Shown: positions 35,334 to 44,308, counted from the first letter of the stretch. The stretch: DNA of 64,000 bases from VBCG01 sp044226535 (GCA_044226535.1 JBGAGT010000005.1:181923-245922), one strand, 5' to 3'. Program-made: numbers and translations. Notes: generated by a model from the sequence alone, not told the origin.

Positions 35334-37466
35334 TCAGAAGGGCGCCGTGGTGGCGTTGCGGTTGACCACGCGCACGACGAGGTTGCAGGTCGAGTCGCTG
35401 AAGTTGCCGGTCAGCCCGGTGACCTGGTCGTCGCGGTTGACGCCGATCGCGAACCGGTACTCGAGGCCACGTGCGAGCTGGAACACCGTATCGGTCGCCG
35501 ACATGGTCCATTCGCCCGTGCCCGCGTAGCCGCGCATGCCCACCTGCGTCGAGGTCGGCAGCCAGTTGACGCCGTCGTCGACGCTGTACCAGAGCGACGA
35601 ACGCCAGGATACGGGTCCATCGGCGAGCCCGTTCACGCGGCCCGACACCAGCGCGGCGCGGCGGTAGGGCACATCCACGACCGCGTCGGTCACGCACACG
35701 TACTTGATGTTGCCGACCTCCGGGACGACCCATGCGCCGAGGTCCTGGCCTTCGTCGAGCACCGTCGGCGACAGGGCGGCACCCAGGCGGTTCATGAAGA
35801 TCGCCATCTGTGCGCGCGTGACGGGATCGGCGGGGCAATAGGCCGTGGTCGTGCAGCCGAGGGTCACGCCGCGGTTGCGCAACCAGTCGACGTTGGCGCA
35901 GAACGCGTTGTCCGACGCCACGTCGGTCATGCCCGAGCAGTAGCCCACCCCTTCCATCGCGCCCATGTCGACGGCGGCGCCCACCGAGCGCGGGAATCCG
36001 GCGCCGCGCTGGTCCGTCGTCTGCGAGAACGGATTGCTGCCGGCGTCCTTCGCGGGGCTGTTCAGCAGCAGCGGCATCGTGTTCGCAGCGGCACCCGCGA
36101 TCAGCGTGCCGCCGTTGGCCGAGGGTGGCCCCAGCAACGGGTCGACGTTGATCAGGCTCGCCACGTTGTTGACGGTGATCCCGCACAACGCGCACACGGT
36201 CTCGATGATGGAATGGTCGACGGTGACGTTGATGGCCGGCGTATTGCCGGTGAAGTTGTAGAGGTCGCTCTTGTTGGGAAGCTGCGAACCCGAAAGGATC
36301 GACGAATACAGGGAAAGCCGTGGGTCGAGGTAGGCGCCAGCGGACCGGCCGGTGAGCACGCCACCAGCAGCGCCGACGATCGCCGTGTTGTCGGCGATGG
36401 TCGAATTGGCGATGGTGACGTCGACGTTGCCGAATGCCTCCACGCCGCCGCCGTCCTGGGTCGCCGTGTTGCCCCAGATCGTCGAGTTGGTGATGCTCGA
36501 GCTCACACGGCCGGCTTCGGTTTGCAGTGTCGAATCGTTCTGCGAGATCAGGACACCCCCGGCGTGATGCGAGAGGTTGCCGGATATCTCGGAATTCGAG
36601 ATCGTCACGTGGGTCGCCGCGATCCCGCCCCCGGGGTACGAGAATGCGCCGGGCGGATTGGGCCGGTCGATGCGGTTGAAAACGATGCGCGAGCGCGTCA
36701 CCGTCAGGAAGGTGCCGTCGAACGCCGAGATCGCCCCGCCCAGGCCCTGGAGGTTGTCGGGCGCCACGTAGTTGTCCTCGAACAGGCTGTCGCTGATCGC
36801 CACCAGGGTGGCGGTACGGGTGCCGCCGCAATAATCCGCCGCACTGATGGCGCCGCCCGCGTAGCTCCCGGTGTTCCCGCCGAGCACCGGCCTCGCCGCG
36901 TTGCCGGTGAAGGACGAGCGGGTGACCGACAAGGCCTGGTCCGCATACTGGGCACGGAACGAGATGGCGCCGCCCGACTTGGCCGCGTTGTCGACGAACG
37001 ACATGTCGTCGACGGTGAGGCTGTGGGCGGTGAAGATCGCACCGCCCGAGCTGTCGGCGACGTTGCGCCGGGCATGCGCCAGCGTCATGTGGCGAATGAT
37101 CACCTGGTAATCGGCAGGCCCGGTCAGGTCCGGGCAGGTCACCGGCGTGGACGAATCGATGATGGTGAAGATGCGGCTGGAAAAGTTGCCGTCGACGGTG
37201 AGGTTGCCGACGCCGGGGCCGTCGATGGTGAGCGGTCCCTTGCTGATGAGGATGCTGCCCGACGTGAGGGTGATGGTGCCGTTGACCGAGAAGTTGACGG
37301 TATTGGCGCCCGGATTGGCGTTCGCCTGCGCGACCGCGTCGCGCAAGGAGCCCGCGCCGCCGTCGGCGAGGGTGGTGACGGTGAAGGTCGCGGCGCTCGT
37401 GCCGGGGCTCGCCACGAGCGAGAGAGCACCCGCCAGCACCGCGGCGCAGATGCTCGGGCGGCTCAT
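35334..37466 (-). CDS. Secreted right-handed beta-helix protein with SLH-like domain
   Basis: This is a 710-residue exported protein. Residues 1-26 are a signal peptide (SICAAVLAGALSLV...GTSAA). Residues ~27-540 look like a right-handed beta helix, beginning FTVTTLADGGAGSLRDAVAQ and carrying many short repeats around N-x-A/S and GG-A-I-S. Residues ~545-600 are an SLH-like domain (CANVDWLRNRGVTLGC, YCPADPVTRAQMAIFMNRLG). The C-terminal ~110 residues form a domain shared with the next two genes (YSVDDGVNWLP and DDQVTGLTGNFSDSTCNLVV). It overlaps the upstream paralogue by 4 bp (ATGA). It could be a cell-surface adhesin or polysaccharide-binding protein. No autotransporter barrel is seen and the anchoring route is unknown. 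Confidence 0.8.
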   Translation of the reverse strand: MSRPSICAAVLAGALSLVASPGTSAATFTVTTLADGGAGSLRDAVAQANANPGANTVNFSVNGTITLTSGSILISKGPLTIDGPGVGNLTVDGNFSSRIFTIIDSSTPVTCPDLTGPADYQVIIRHMTLAHARRNVADSSGGAIFTAHSLTVDDMSFVDNAAKSGGAISFRAQYADQALSVTRSSFTGNAARPVLGGNTGSYAGGAISAADYCGGTRTATLVAISDSLFEDNYVAPDNLQGLGGAISAFDGTFLTVTRSRIVFNRIDRPNPPGAFSYPGGGIAATHVTISNSEISGNLSHHAGGVLISQNDSTLQTEAGRVSSSITNSTIWGNTATQDGGGVEAFGNVDVTIANSTIADNTAIVGAAGGVLTGRSAGAYLDPRLSLYSSILSGSQLPNKSDLYNFTGNTPAINVTVDHSIIETVCALCGITVNNVASLINVDPLLGPPSANGGTLIAGAAANTMPLLLNSPAKDAGSNPFSQTTDQRGAGFPRSVGAAVDMGAMEGVGYCSGMTDVASDNAFCANVDWLRNRGVTLGCTTTAYCPADPVTRAQMAIFMNRLGAALSPTVLDEGQDLGAWVVPEVGNIKYVCVTDAVVDVPYRRAALVSGRVNGLADGPVSWRSSLWYSVDDGVNWLPTSTQVGMRGYAGTGEWTMSATDTVFQLARGLEYRFAIGVNRDDQVTGLTGNFSDSTCNLVVRVVNRNATTAPF

Positions 37467-38182
37467 TGCGCACCTCCGTCGGCTGCGACATCGTAGGGCG
37501 ACACGGTACCGTTGGCGTTGTCGACCTCGACCACGAGCTGGCACCTCGAATCGGCCAGGTTGCCGGTGGTCGCCGCGGCGATATCGTCGCGGCGAAGACC
37601 GATGGCGAAGCGCATCGCGGTTCCGGTGGGAAGCGGGCCGCCGGCAACCGGCGAAGCGGTCGACCAGGCACCCGCCGCGCTGCTCGCGCGGATGGTCGCG
37701 CCCTCGAGCGGGATCCAGGTCGTGCCGCCGTCCAAGCTGAGGAGCGGCGTCGCGGCCCAGGCGCTGGCGTTGGCATTCCCGAGGCCGCTCACCGCGGCAC
37801 GAAGGACGCCGGCGCGCGGATAGACGGCGGCCGGCAAGGTCGCGGTTTCGCAAACCCGGATGGGATCGCCGGCGGGCAGCACCACCGCGCCGGGAGCCGC
37901 ATCGACGACCAGGCGCTGCGTGGTGAGCGCGGTGCCGAGCCGGTTCATGAAGATCGCCATCTGTGCGCGCGTCACCGAATCCGTGGGACAGTACGTCGTG
38001 GCCGTGCAGCCCAGGGTGACCGCGCGGTTCTTGAGCCATTCGACGTTCCGGCAATACGACGCCGTGCTGTCGACGTCGGTGAATCCGACGCAGGGAGCCG
38101 CCTGCACGGCGGGCGTGCCGGCTGCGGCGGCGAATGCGGCGACTGCAGCCACTGCGGTGCGCCGGGTGGAGGTCTTGGTCAT
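37463..38182 (-). CDS. Secreted SLH-like domain protein, tandem paralogue 2
   Basis: This 239-residue exported protein lacks the beta helix. A signal peptide (about residues 1-28, ending VQAA) is followed directly by the SLH-like domain (CVGFTDVDSTASYCRNVEWL and CPTDSVTRAQMAIFMNRLG) and then the shared C-terminal domain (LSLDGGTTWIPL, RRDDIAAATTGNLADSRCQL). Its start at 38182 is 2 bp from the stop of paralogue 3, and its end overlaps paralogue 1, so the three form a tight operon from one promoter region at 38.9-39.1 kb. The shared domain order points to duplication and gain or loss of the beta helix. Confidence 0.78.
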   Translation of the reverse strand: MTKTSTRRTAVAAVAAFAAAAGTPAVQAAPCVGFTDVDSTASYCRNVEWLKNRAVTLGCTATTYCPTDSVTRAQMAIFMNRLGTALTTQRLVVDAAPGAVVLPAGDPIRVCETATLPAAVYPRAGVLRAAVSGLGNANASAWAATPLLSLDGGTTWIPLEGATIRASSAAGAWSTASPVAGGPLPTGTAMRFAIGLRRDDIAAATTGNLADSRCQLVVEVDNANGTVSPYDVAADGGAQ

Positions 38183-38184
38183 GT

Positions 38185-38877
38185 TCAGCCTCCGAAGGGG
38201 ACGCCCGCGGGGTCGCCGTTGCGATTGGTGATGCCGACCGAGACCTGGCAGCGACCGGTGGCGAAGTTGCCCGTGGTCCCGCTCACCGCGTCGTCCCGCA
38301 TGATGCCCACCGCGAAGCGGTAGGCCTGGCCGGGATCGAGGTCCATCGCCGTCTGCGCGGTCGCCTCGGACCAGAGGTTCGCCGCCGAGCTCCCGGGCAT
38401 CGCGCTTCCGGCATCGTTCCAGCTGCCGCCGCCGTCGGTGCTGTAGTAGACGCCGAGGCGCCATGCCACGCTGTTGCCGTCGGCGAGGCCGGCGATGATG
38501 CCCTCGATGCTCGCGGCACGGGGATAGGTCGACGCCGCGGTATCGCCGGTGACGCAGACCATCGACGGGCTGCCGATGGCACCGACCGTCGTCGCGCCCA
38601 GCAGGGACTCGTTGAAAAGCGTGTCCACGCTGAGGGCCTTGCCGAGGCGGTTCATGAACGCCGCCATCGCAAGCCGCGTGACGGGGTCGTTCGGGCAATA
38701 GGTGCTCGCCGTGCAACCGGTCGTCACCGCGCGGTTCTTGAGCCACGCGACGTTCGCGCAATAACTGTCGGCGGTGGAGACGTCGGTGAATCCGGCGCAA
38801 TCGGCCGCGCGGGCGCCCCCGGCGAACGACAACAGGACGGCTGCGCAGCCCGCTGCGATGGCTCTCGAGTCGAACAT
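38185..38877 (-). CDS. Secreted SLH-like domain protein, tandem paralogue 3 (first in operon)
   Basis: This 230-residue exported protein has the same layout as paralogue 2: signal peptide (residues ~1-24, ending GARAA), SLH-like domain (CAGFTDVSTADSYCANVAWL and CPNDPVTRLAMAAFMNRLG) and C-terminal domain (YYSTDGGGSWND, MRDDAVSGTTGNFATGRCQV). The ATG at 38877 was chosen over an upstream Arg-rich extension because it gives a clean signal peptide. The pairs of cysteines in the SLH-like part are conserved in all three paralogues and may form disulfides outside the cytoplasm. Function is unknown. Confidence 0.78.
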   Translation of the reverse strand: MFDSRAIAAGCAAVLLSFAGGARAADCAGFTDVSTADSYCANVAWLKNRAVTTGCTASTYCPNDPVTRLAMAAFMNRLGKALSVDTLFNESLLGATTVGAIGSPSMVCVTGDTAASTYPRAASIEGIIAGLADGNSVAWRLGVYYSTDGGGSWNDAGSAMPGSSAANLWSEATAQTAMDLDPGQAYRFAVGIMRDDAVSGTTGNFATGRCQVSVGITNRNGDPAGVPFGG

Positions 38878-39015
38878 CGGGCCTCCCCTGGAACGTGCGA
38901 TGCGTGCCACCGGCCATGCCCGGTGGCGTGCAGTCCAACGACCCTCTGATGCATGGCGCGCGCTTGGCCGGCGCGGGCAAGCGGCGCGACACTAGCGCGG
39001 CGATGCGCGTGTTGC

Positions 39016-39045
39016 AAGCAAAAACAAATGACCGGCGGTCGGCGA
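39016..39045 (-). terminator. Possible intrinsic terminator after ackA
   Basis: On the minus strand, downstream of ackA, GACC-GCC-GGTC (39030-39040) forms a short GC stem followed by ATTTGTTTTTGC. The T-rich run stands out in this GC-rich DNA. The stem is short, so the call is tentative. The promoter of the secreted-protein operon should lie within the remaining part of 38878-39112. Confidence 0.35.
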
Positions 39046-39112
39046 CCCTTTCGTGGTTTCCGCCTGCATTGCGCAGGTTTCATGACGCCGGCATCGGCGC
39101 GGCGCGGCGCTG

Positions 39113-40360
39113 TTACATCGCCGTTACGCAGTCGCGCGTGTGACGCGCGATCATCAGCTCTTCATTGGTGGGGATGACATACACGGGCTTCGATCCCTGC
39201 GCGGCGATGGAAAGCGCATTGCCCGCATTGGTGTCGGCCTCGATCGCGAATCCCAGCCACGCGAGGGTCTCGACGATCTTCGCGCGCACCGGGGGCGCGT
39301 GCTCGCCGATGCCGGCGGTGAAGACCAGCGCATCGGCGCCGCCGATTGCCGCCGCCAGCGAGCCGATTTCGCGCGTGGCGCGATAGCAGAAGAGCTCGAC
39401 GGCGAAGCGCGCCCTCTCGTCGTCGCTGGCGAGCAGCGCGCGCATGTCGCTTGCCACGCCCGACACGCCGAGGAGCCCCGAGCGCTTGTACAGCAGCGTC
39501 TCCAGCGCCGCCGCGTCCATGCCGTGCTCGCGCATCAGGTAGAGCAGCACGCCCGGGTCGAGGCTGCCCGCGCGCGTGCCCATCATCAGGCCGTCGAGCG
39601 CGGTCATGCCCATGGTGCTCGCCACGCTGCGGCCGTCGATCATCGCGCAGGCCGAGGCGCCGTTGCCGAGGTGCAGGACGATGACGCGGCCCGCCGCCGT
39701 GCGGCGGTCCACCTCGCGCAGCCGCTCGGCGATGTACTCGTACGACAACCCGTGGAAGCCATAGCGGCGCACGCCTTCGCCCGGAAAGGGTGGCGGCAGC
39801 GCGAATGCCTGCGCGATCGCGGGCGCGGTCTGGTGGAACGCGGTGTCGAAGCAGGCCACCTGCGGCAACGAAGGGTGGCGCCCGGCGAGCACGCGGATCG
39901 GCGCGACGTTGTAGGGCTGGTGGAGCGGCGCGAGCGGTGTCAGCGCCTCGAGCGCCGCGAGGACCTCGGGCGTGACGCGAATCGGCGCGGCGTAGCGCGT
40001 GCCGCCGTGCACGACGCGGTGTCCCACTGCGTACAGCGAGACGCCCAGGCGCTCGATGCGCTGGAGCAGGAAATCGAAGGAGGCGTCGGCCGAGGCGAAG
40101 GCGCCCTTCGCGAAGGCCTGCGTCGCGAGCGTCGCACCGCCGGCGTCGCGGGCGCTGAACTTCGCTTCGCCGAGCAGGTTGTCGATGATGCCGACTTCGC
40201 GCAGGGCGAGCGGCGTCGCGTCGCCGGGCGTACCGCCTTCCACGATCCCGCCTTCGCGCGCGAACAGCGAATACTTGAGGCTCGACGAGCCGGCATTGAC
40301 GACCAGGATCGCCCCGCTCGCCGTTGCCGAGTCGCGGGTCGAGGCCACGGAGGCCGTCAT
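39113..40360 (-). CDS. ackA: Acetate kinase
   Basis: This cytoplasmic kinase converts acetyl phosphate and ADP to acetate and ATP (or propionyl/butyryl phosphate in some members). Its 415 residues are slightly longer than usual because of a ~16-residue Ser/Ala-rich N-terminal extension before ILVVNAGSSSLKYSLF. Other family motifs are HRVVHGG, ACFDTAFHQT, RYGFHGLSYEY, LGNGAS and FTAGIGEHAPP. It follows the Pta-like gene by 30 bp, forming the usual phosphotransacetylase-acetate kinase pair, here coupled with a DUF3141 gene. Confidence 0.95.
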   Translation of the reverse strand: MTASVASTRDSATASGAILVVNAGSSSLKYSLFAREGGIVEGGTPGDATPLALREVGIIDNLLGEAKFSARDAGGATLATQAFAKGAFASADASFDFLLQRIERLGVSLYAVGHRVVHGGTRYAAPIRVTPEVLAALEALTPLAPLHQPYNVAPIRVLAGRHPSLPQVACFDTAFHQTAPAIAQAFALPPPFPGEGVRRYGFHGLSYEYIAERLREVDRRTAAGRVIVLHLGNGASACAMIDGRSVASTMGMTALDGLMMGTRAGSLDPGVLLYLMREHGMDAAALETLLYKRSGLLGVSGVASDMRALLASDDERARFAVELFCYRATREIGSLAAAIGGADALVFTAGIGEHAPPVRAKIVETLAWLGFAIEADTNAGNALSIAAQGSKPVYVIPTNEELMIARHTRDCVTAM

Positions 40361-40390
40361 CGCCGTGACCCCTTCATTGGCGGGCTGGCG

Positions 40391-41806
40391 TCAGCGTATC
40401 CGCAGGGCATGCGCACAGAGCTTCATCACCGCGGCCGAGGCGAGCCGCGAGCGCACGTCGTCGGCGCGCGAGGTGAGCACGATCGGCACCCGCGCGCCCA
40501 TGACGATGCCCGCGCTCGACGCGCCGGCGAGGTACTGGAGCTGCTTGGCGATCATGTTGCCGGCGTCGAGGTCGGGTGCCAGCAGCACGTCGGCCTGGCC
40601 CGCGACCGGCGACACGATGCCCTTGGTGGCGGCGGCATGCGCGCTGACGGCGTTGTCGAAGGCGAGCGGCCCGTCGAGCACGCCGCCCCTGATCTGGCCG
40701 CGGTCGGCCATCTTGCACAGCGCCGCGGCGTCGAGGGTCGAGGGCATCTTGGCGTTGACCATCTCGACCGCCGACAGGATCGCGACCTTGGGCGCGTCGA
40801 TGCCGAGCACCTGCGCGAGCGCGATGACGTTGCGCGCGATGTCGGCCTTGGCGTCCAGGTCGGGCGCGATGTTGATCGCCGCGTCGGTCACGAGCAGCAG
40901 GCGCGGGTAGGACGGCACGTCGAGCACGAACACGTGCGACATGCGCCGGTCGGTGCGCAGGTTGGCTTCGCGCGCAACCACGGCCTGCATCAGCTCGTCG
41001 GTGTGCAGGCTGCCCTTCATCAGCGCGTCGACCTTGCCGTCGCGTGCCAGCGCCGCCGCAGCCGCGGCAGCCGCGTGGCTGTGCTCGGTGAAGACGAGCT
41101 CCACGCCCTCGAGGCTCGCGCCCGCGGCCTGCGCCACCGCGCGGATCTTCGCCTCGGGGCCCACCAGCACGGGTACGATGAGGTTGTGCTTCGCCGCCTG
41201 CAGCGCGCCTTCCAGCGAGTCGCGGTCGCAGGGGTGCACCACCGCGCAGCGCACCGGCGGCAACGCGGCGCTGGCGGCGAACAGCGCGGCGAAGCGGTCG
41301 GCATGGCGCGGCGCGATCGAGGGCTCGGCGATGTCGTCGAAGGCGAGCCGCGCACGCGGCGCCCTCACCGACAGCGTGCCTTCCACCAGCACCTCGTCGC
41401 GCTGGTTGCTGCAGCGGCAGTCGAGCGCAAGTGTGCCCGCGGCGGCGTCCTTGGCACGCAGCACCACGCTCGCCGAAAGCTGGTCGCCGGGCTCGATGGC
41501 GCCGCCGCTCGTGATGTCGGTGGCGACGATCTCGCTGCCGGGCCCGGGCAGGCGGCGCATGACCAGCGTGGAGACGAGGGCGATCGACGCCGCGCCCGGC
41601 GCGACCGGCGTGGGTGCCTGCGGCGGCACGGCGCGCGCGGCTGCATCCGGTGGCGGCGCGCGCGATGCCGGCGCGAGCTCGGCCGGCTGCACGGCGCCCG
41701 AGGCGAACACCAGCGCCTCGACGTCGGCGGTGGTCATCATGCGCGCGACCTCCGCGCGCTCGCCCACCGCGAGTTCGTCGAACATCCTGTTACGGGCCTC
41801 GGCCAT
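40391..41806 (-). CDS. Phosphate acetyl/butyryltransferase with degenerate MaoC-like N-terminal domain
   Basis: This 471-residue protein is of the bifunctional enoyl-CoA hydratase/phosphate acyltransferase type. The C-terminal ~310 residues match phosphotransacetylase/phosphotransbutyrylase (LVGPEAKIRAVAQAAG, LMKGSLHTDELMQAVV, GKINP-like core DLDAGNMIAKQLQYLAGA, GARVPIVLTSRADD). The N-terminal ~150 residues keep the hot-dog framework (FDELAVGERA, DITSGGAIEPGDQLSA), but the hydratase Asp and His motif is replaced by an Ala/Pro-rich stretch, so hydratase activity is unlikely. It converts acyl-CoA and phosphate to acyl phosphate for the adjacent acetate kinase. The ATG at 41806 gives MAEARNRMFDEL. 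The upstream neighbour is the DUF3141 gene. Confidence 0.83.
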   Translation of the reverse strand: MAEARNRMFDELAVGERAEVARMMTTADVEALVFASGAVQPAELAPASRAPPPDAAARAVPPQAPTPVAPGAASIALVSTLVMRRLPGPGSEIVATDITSGGAIEPGDQLSASVVLRAKDAAAGTLALDCRCSNQRDEVLVEGTLSVRAPRARLAFDDIAEPSIAPRHADRFAALFAASAALPPVRCAVVHPCDRDSLEGALQAAKHNLIVPVLVGPEAKIRAVAQAAGASLEGVELVFTEHSHAAAAAAAALARDGKVDALMKGSLHTDELMQAVVAREANLRTDRRMSHVFVLDVPSYPRLLLVTDAAINIAPDLDAKADIARNVIALAQVLGIDAPKVAILSAVEMVNAKMPSTLDAAALCKMADRGQIRGGVLDGPLAFDNAVSAHAAATKGIVSPVAGQADVLLAPDLDAGNMIAKQLQYLAGASSAGIVMGARVPIVLTSRADDVRSRLASAAVMKLCAHALRIR

Positions 41807-41898
41807 CGCGCGCAAGGTTACACGACGTGCGCGGATGCCGGGCCGGCGGCTGCGCGGCGAACGTTCGCGGGCCGGCTCGCGGGGCCTGCCCCGCCCGC

Positions 41899-44259
41899 TC
41901 AGGCGCCGGCGGCGCGCGACCGTTGCCGTTGCCGCTGCACCCGCCGCGCGGGCGGCGCGGGCAGGCGCGGCGTCGCACGCTTGGCCGGCAGGGCGGTGGC
42001 GGCCTGGCCCGACAGGGGCAGCAGCGCGCGGATCTCGGCGATCACGCGGCGCTGCTCCTCGCCGAGGTGCGCGCCCGAAGCGACCGCGTCGAGGAAGCGG
42101 TGCGCGCGGCGCCGCTCGCCGGCGGTGCGCAGCACGCGCGGCAGCGAGCGCTTGGCGCGCAACGGCTCGAACTCGACGACGATGGTCTCTTCCTGCAGGA
42201 GGCGCCGCTGCTCGTCCTCGGTGAGGTGGGCGATGTCGCCCTCGGGCGCCAGGATGTCGCGGGTGCGCTGCATCTGCGACAGCCGGTGCGTGCCGCGTCC
42301 AGCCTTGGTGATCAGCATGGCGATGCGCACGATGCCCTCGACCGCGCTGCCGTGCTCGATGGTGTCGAGCACTTCGCGCACCGCGGGAAGCCCGCGCGGG
42401 TCGAACTTGGTCTTGCGCTTGTAGTCGGCGCGCTCGTCGGCCATCTCCAGCGAGAGGAGGTTGCCGTAGACCTGGTAGAACAGCGCCTCCAGCCCCGCGT
42501 CGCGCAGGTCGCGGTAGAGGTCGAGCCGCGCGCGGGTGAGCGCCGAGTGCAGGCGCTCGTAGCGCAGCACGTCGTTGTCCGCGGCACGCGGCGCGCGGTG
42601 CGCGCGCGCCATCGCCGCCAGCGTGGGCACGCCCCACAGGAAGGGGTTGCGGTCGGAGAACATCCACTGCTGCACGCGCAGCGGGTGGAAATCTCGCATC
42701 ACGTTGGCCAGCCACTCGGGCGTGGCGGCGCGCACCATCGGGCGCGCCAGCAGCGAATAGGCGCGCTCGAGGAGCTCGGACAGCGCGGCCACCGCCTCGA
42801 AGGGCTTCTGGTCGACCTTCTCGTAGTCGCGCGAGGTGCGCAGGTCCTCGAGGCTGCGCTCCTTGAGCGTCACGTCGTAGCTCACCGTGCCGTCGGCCGC
42901 GTGGTGCTCCTCGATGTCCATGCCGTACAGGCCCGGCGGCAGCGTCTGGATGTAGTTCAGCACCTCGACGATCTGCGTGTGCTCCTTCTTCGCGACCTGC
43001 CCCGACACGAAGATGCCCAGGTGCCCCACTTCCTCGTGCAGGAGGCCGACGATGGTCTGGCCGTGCGCCTTGATCTCCTCGGTGGACTCGTAGATGTCGG
43101 CGATCCAGTTGAAGGCCTGCTGCGGGGGCGTGATGTTGTCGCCCATCGAGGCGAACACGATGATGGGCTGCTTGATCGACTTGAGGTCGAAGTAGCGCCC
43201 GGGCCCGAGGCGCGCCTCGCCCGCGGTGAGCTTGTTGCCGACGAAGAGGTTGTTGACGATCCAGCGGATCTCCTCCTCGTTCATCAGGTAGAACCCGCCC
43301 CACCAGCGCTCGAACTCGAGGAAGCGCTCGGGCTCGGTGTCGATGTTGGCGAAGAGGTGGTACCACTTCTCCCACAGCGTGTTGGCGGGATTCAGGCGCT
43401 CGAAATTGTCGACCAGCATGGCGCCGTCGAACTTGCCGCCACCGAGATCGCTCGCCAGCAGCGCGGGCCATGCGCCGCCCAGCAGGCCGCCGGCGTATCG
43501 CATCGGGCTGCCCGCATCGCCGCCCGCCCAGTACGACATCGGCGCGGCGTTGATCACCAGCGGGCCCGCGATCTCGGGGCGCGCCGCGGCCAGCATCATC
43601 ACCGCCCAGCCACCCTGGCAGTTGCCGATGACCACGGGCTTTTGCGCGCGCGGATGGCGCTCGTCGACGATGCGGATGAACTCCGCTTCGGCGTCGGTGA
43701 CGTCGGCGAGCGTCTGGCCCGGCTCGGGCTCCGGGAAGAAGATCACGAAGTACACCGGGTGGCCGGCGCGCATGGCCACGCCCACCTCCGAGTCCTCCTT
43801 GAAGCCGCCGATGCCGGGACCGTGGCCCGCGCGCGGGTCGACGATGATGAAGGGTCGCTTGCCGTCGTCGACCACCGTGCCGCGCGGCGGGATGATGCGC
43901 ACCAGCGCGTAATTCGCCGCGCGCTCGTACTTGCGCGCGTCGGCGATCATCTCGTAGTCGTAGTGCAGCACCGGGGGCTTGCCCGCCGCCTCGTGGCGCA
44001 GCCACTGGTTGCCGCGCTCGCGCAACGTGTCCATGAACAGCGCCGCGCGCTGCACGAAGTCGACCTGGTAGCGCGCCCAGTCGGTGACGAGGTCCGCGGG
44101 TGTCTTGCCGCGCGGGGCCGCGTCGGCGAAATCGGCGTAGGCGCGGCGCGCCGCCTCGGCGAAGCGCTCGCGCGCGGTCGCCGTGCGGCGCTGCAAGGTG
44201 TCGGCGACCTGGCGCGAGATCTGCACCGAGCGGTCGAGCGTGCGGTTCAAGTCGGTCAT
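41899..44259 (-). CDS. DUF3141 alpha/beta-hydrolase-like protein
   Basis: This 786-residue protein is of the DUF3141 family, whose biochemical role is not settled. The middle part is an alpha/beta hydrolase with a nucleophile elbow reading VIGNCQGGWAVM (Cys214), the G-x-C-x-G-G form seen in polyhydroxyalkanoate synthases rather than the usual G-x-S-x-G. The N-terminal ~90 residues are helical and phasin-like. The C-terminal ~250 residues are helical and basic (KRATPRLPAPPARRVQRQRQ). The ATG at 44259 has GGAG 9 bp upstream. It heads the operon DUF3141-pta-like-ackA. Linkage to acyl-CoA and acyl-phosphate enzymes and the Cys motif suggest a role in polyhydroxyalkanoate or acyl-CoA turnover. Confidence 0.82.
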   Translation of the reverse strand: MTDLNRTLDRSVQISRQVADTLQRRTATARERFAEAARRAYADFADAAPRGKTPADLVTDWARYQVDFVQRAALFMDTLRERGNQWLRHEAAGKPPVLHYDYEMIADARKYERAANYALVRIIPPRGTVVDDGKRPFIIVDPRAGHGPGIGGFKEDSEVGVAMRAGHPVYFVIFFPEPEPGQTLADVTDAEAEFIRIVDERHPRAQKPVVIGNCQGGWAVMMLAAARPEIAGPLVINAAPMSYWAGGDAGSPMRYAGGLLGGAWPALLASDLGGGKFDGAMLVDNFERLNPANTLWEKWYHLFANIDTEPERFLEFERWWGGFYLMNEEEIRWIVNNLFVGNKLTAGEARLGPGRYFDLKSIKQPIIVFASMGDNITPPQQAFNWIADIYESTEEIKAHGQTIVGLLHEEVGHLGIFVSGQVAKKEHTQIVEVLNYIQTLPPGLYGMDIEEHHAADGTVSYDVTLKERSLEDLRTSRDYEKVDQKPFEAVAALSELLERAYSLLARPMVRAATPEWLANVMRDFHPLRVQQWMFSDRNPFLWGVPTLAAMARAHRAPRAADNDVLRYERLHSALTRARLDLYRDLRDAGLEALFYQVYGNLLSLEMADERADYKRKTKFDPRGLPAVREVLDTIEHGSAVEGIVRIAMLITKAGRGTHRLSQMQRTRDILAPEGDIAHLTEDEQRRLLQEETIVVEFEPLRAKRSLPRVLRTAGERRRAHRFLDAVASGAHLGEEQRRVIAEIRALLPLSGQAATALPAKRATPRLPAPPARRVQRQRQRSRAAGA

Positions 44260-44275
44260 GGCGCGAGCTCCGCCG

Positions 44276-44292
44276 ATTGTGCAATGCACAAT
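44276..44292. promoter_or_regulatory. Perfect 17-bp palindrome, candidate operator
   Basis: ATTGTGCAATGCACAAT is a perfect inverted repeat in the 49-bp gap between the divergent DUF3141 and N-acetyltransferase genes. On the minus strand a -10-like TATCAT (44296-44291) lies immediately beside it, so a bound protein would cover the start of transcription. TGCA-centred palindromes of this kind are used by PhaR-type regulators of polyhydroxyalkanoate genes, which is the working guess. Confidence 0.6.
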
Positions 44293-44308
44293 GATAGCAT
44301 CGCGCGAC

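Noticed and set aside
39140..42424. A 1,094-codon open frame antisense to ackA and the Pta-like gene
   Set aside because: Composition is typical of a GC-rich antisense shadow (His/Arg/Gln-rich, no motifs), while the minus-strand genes have complete family motifs.
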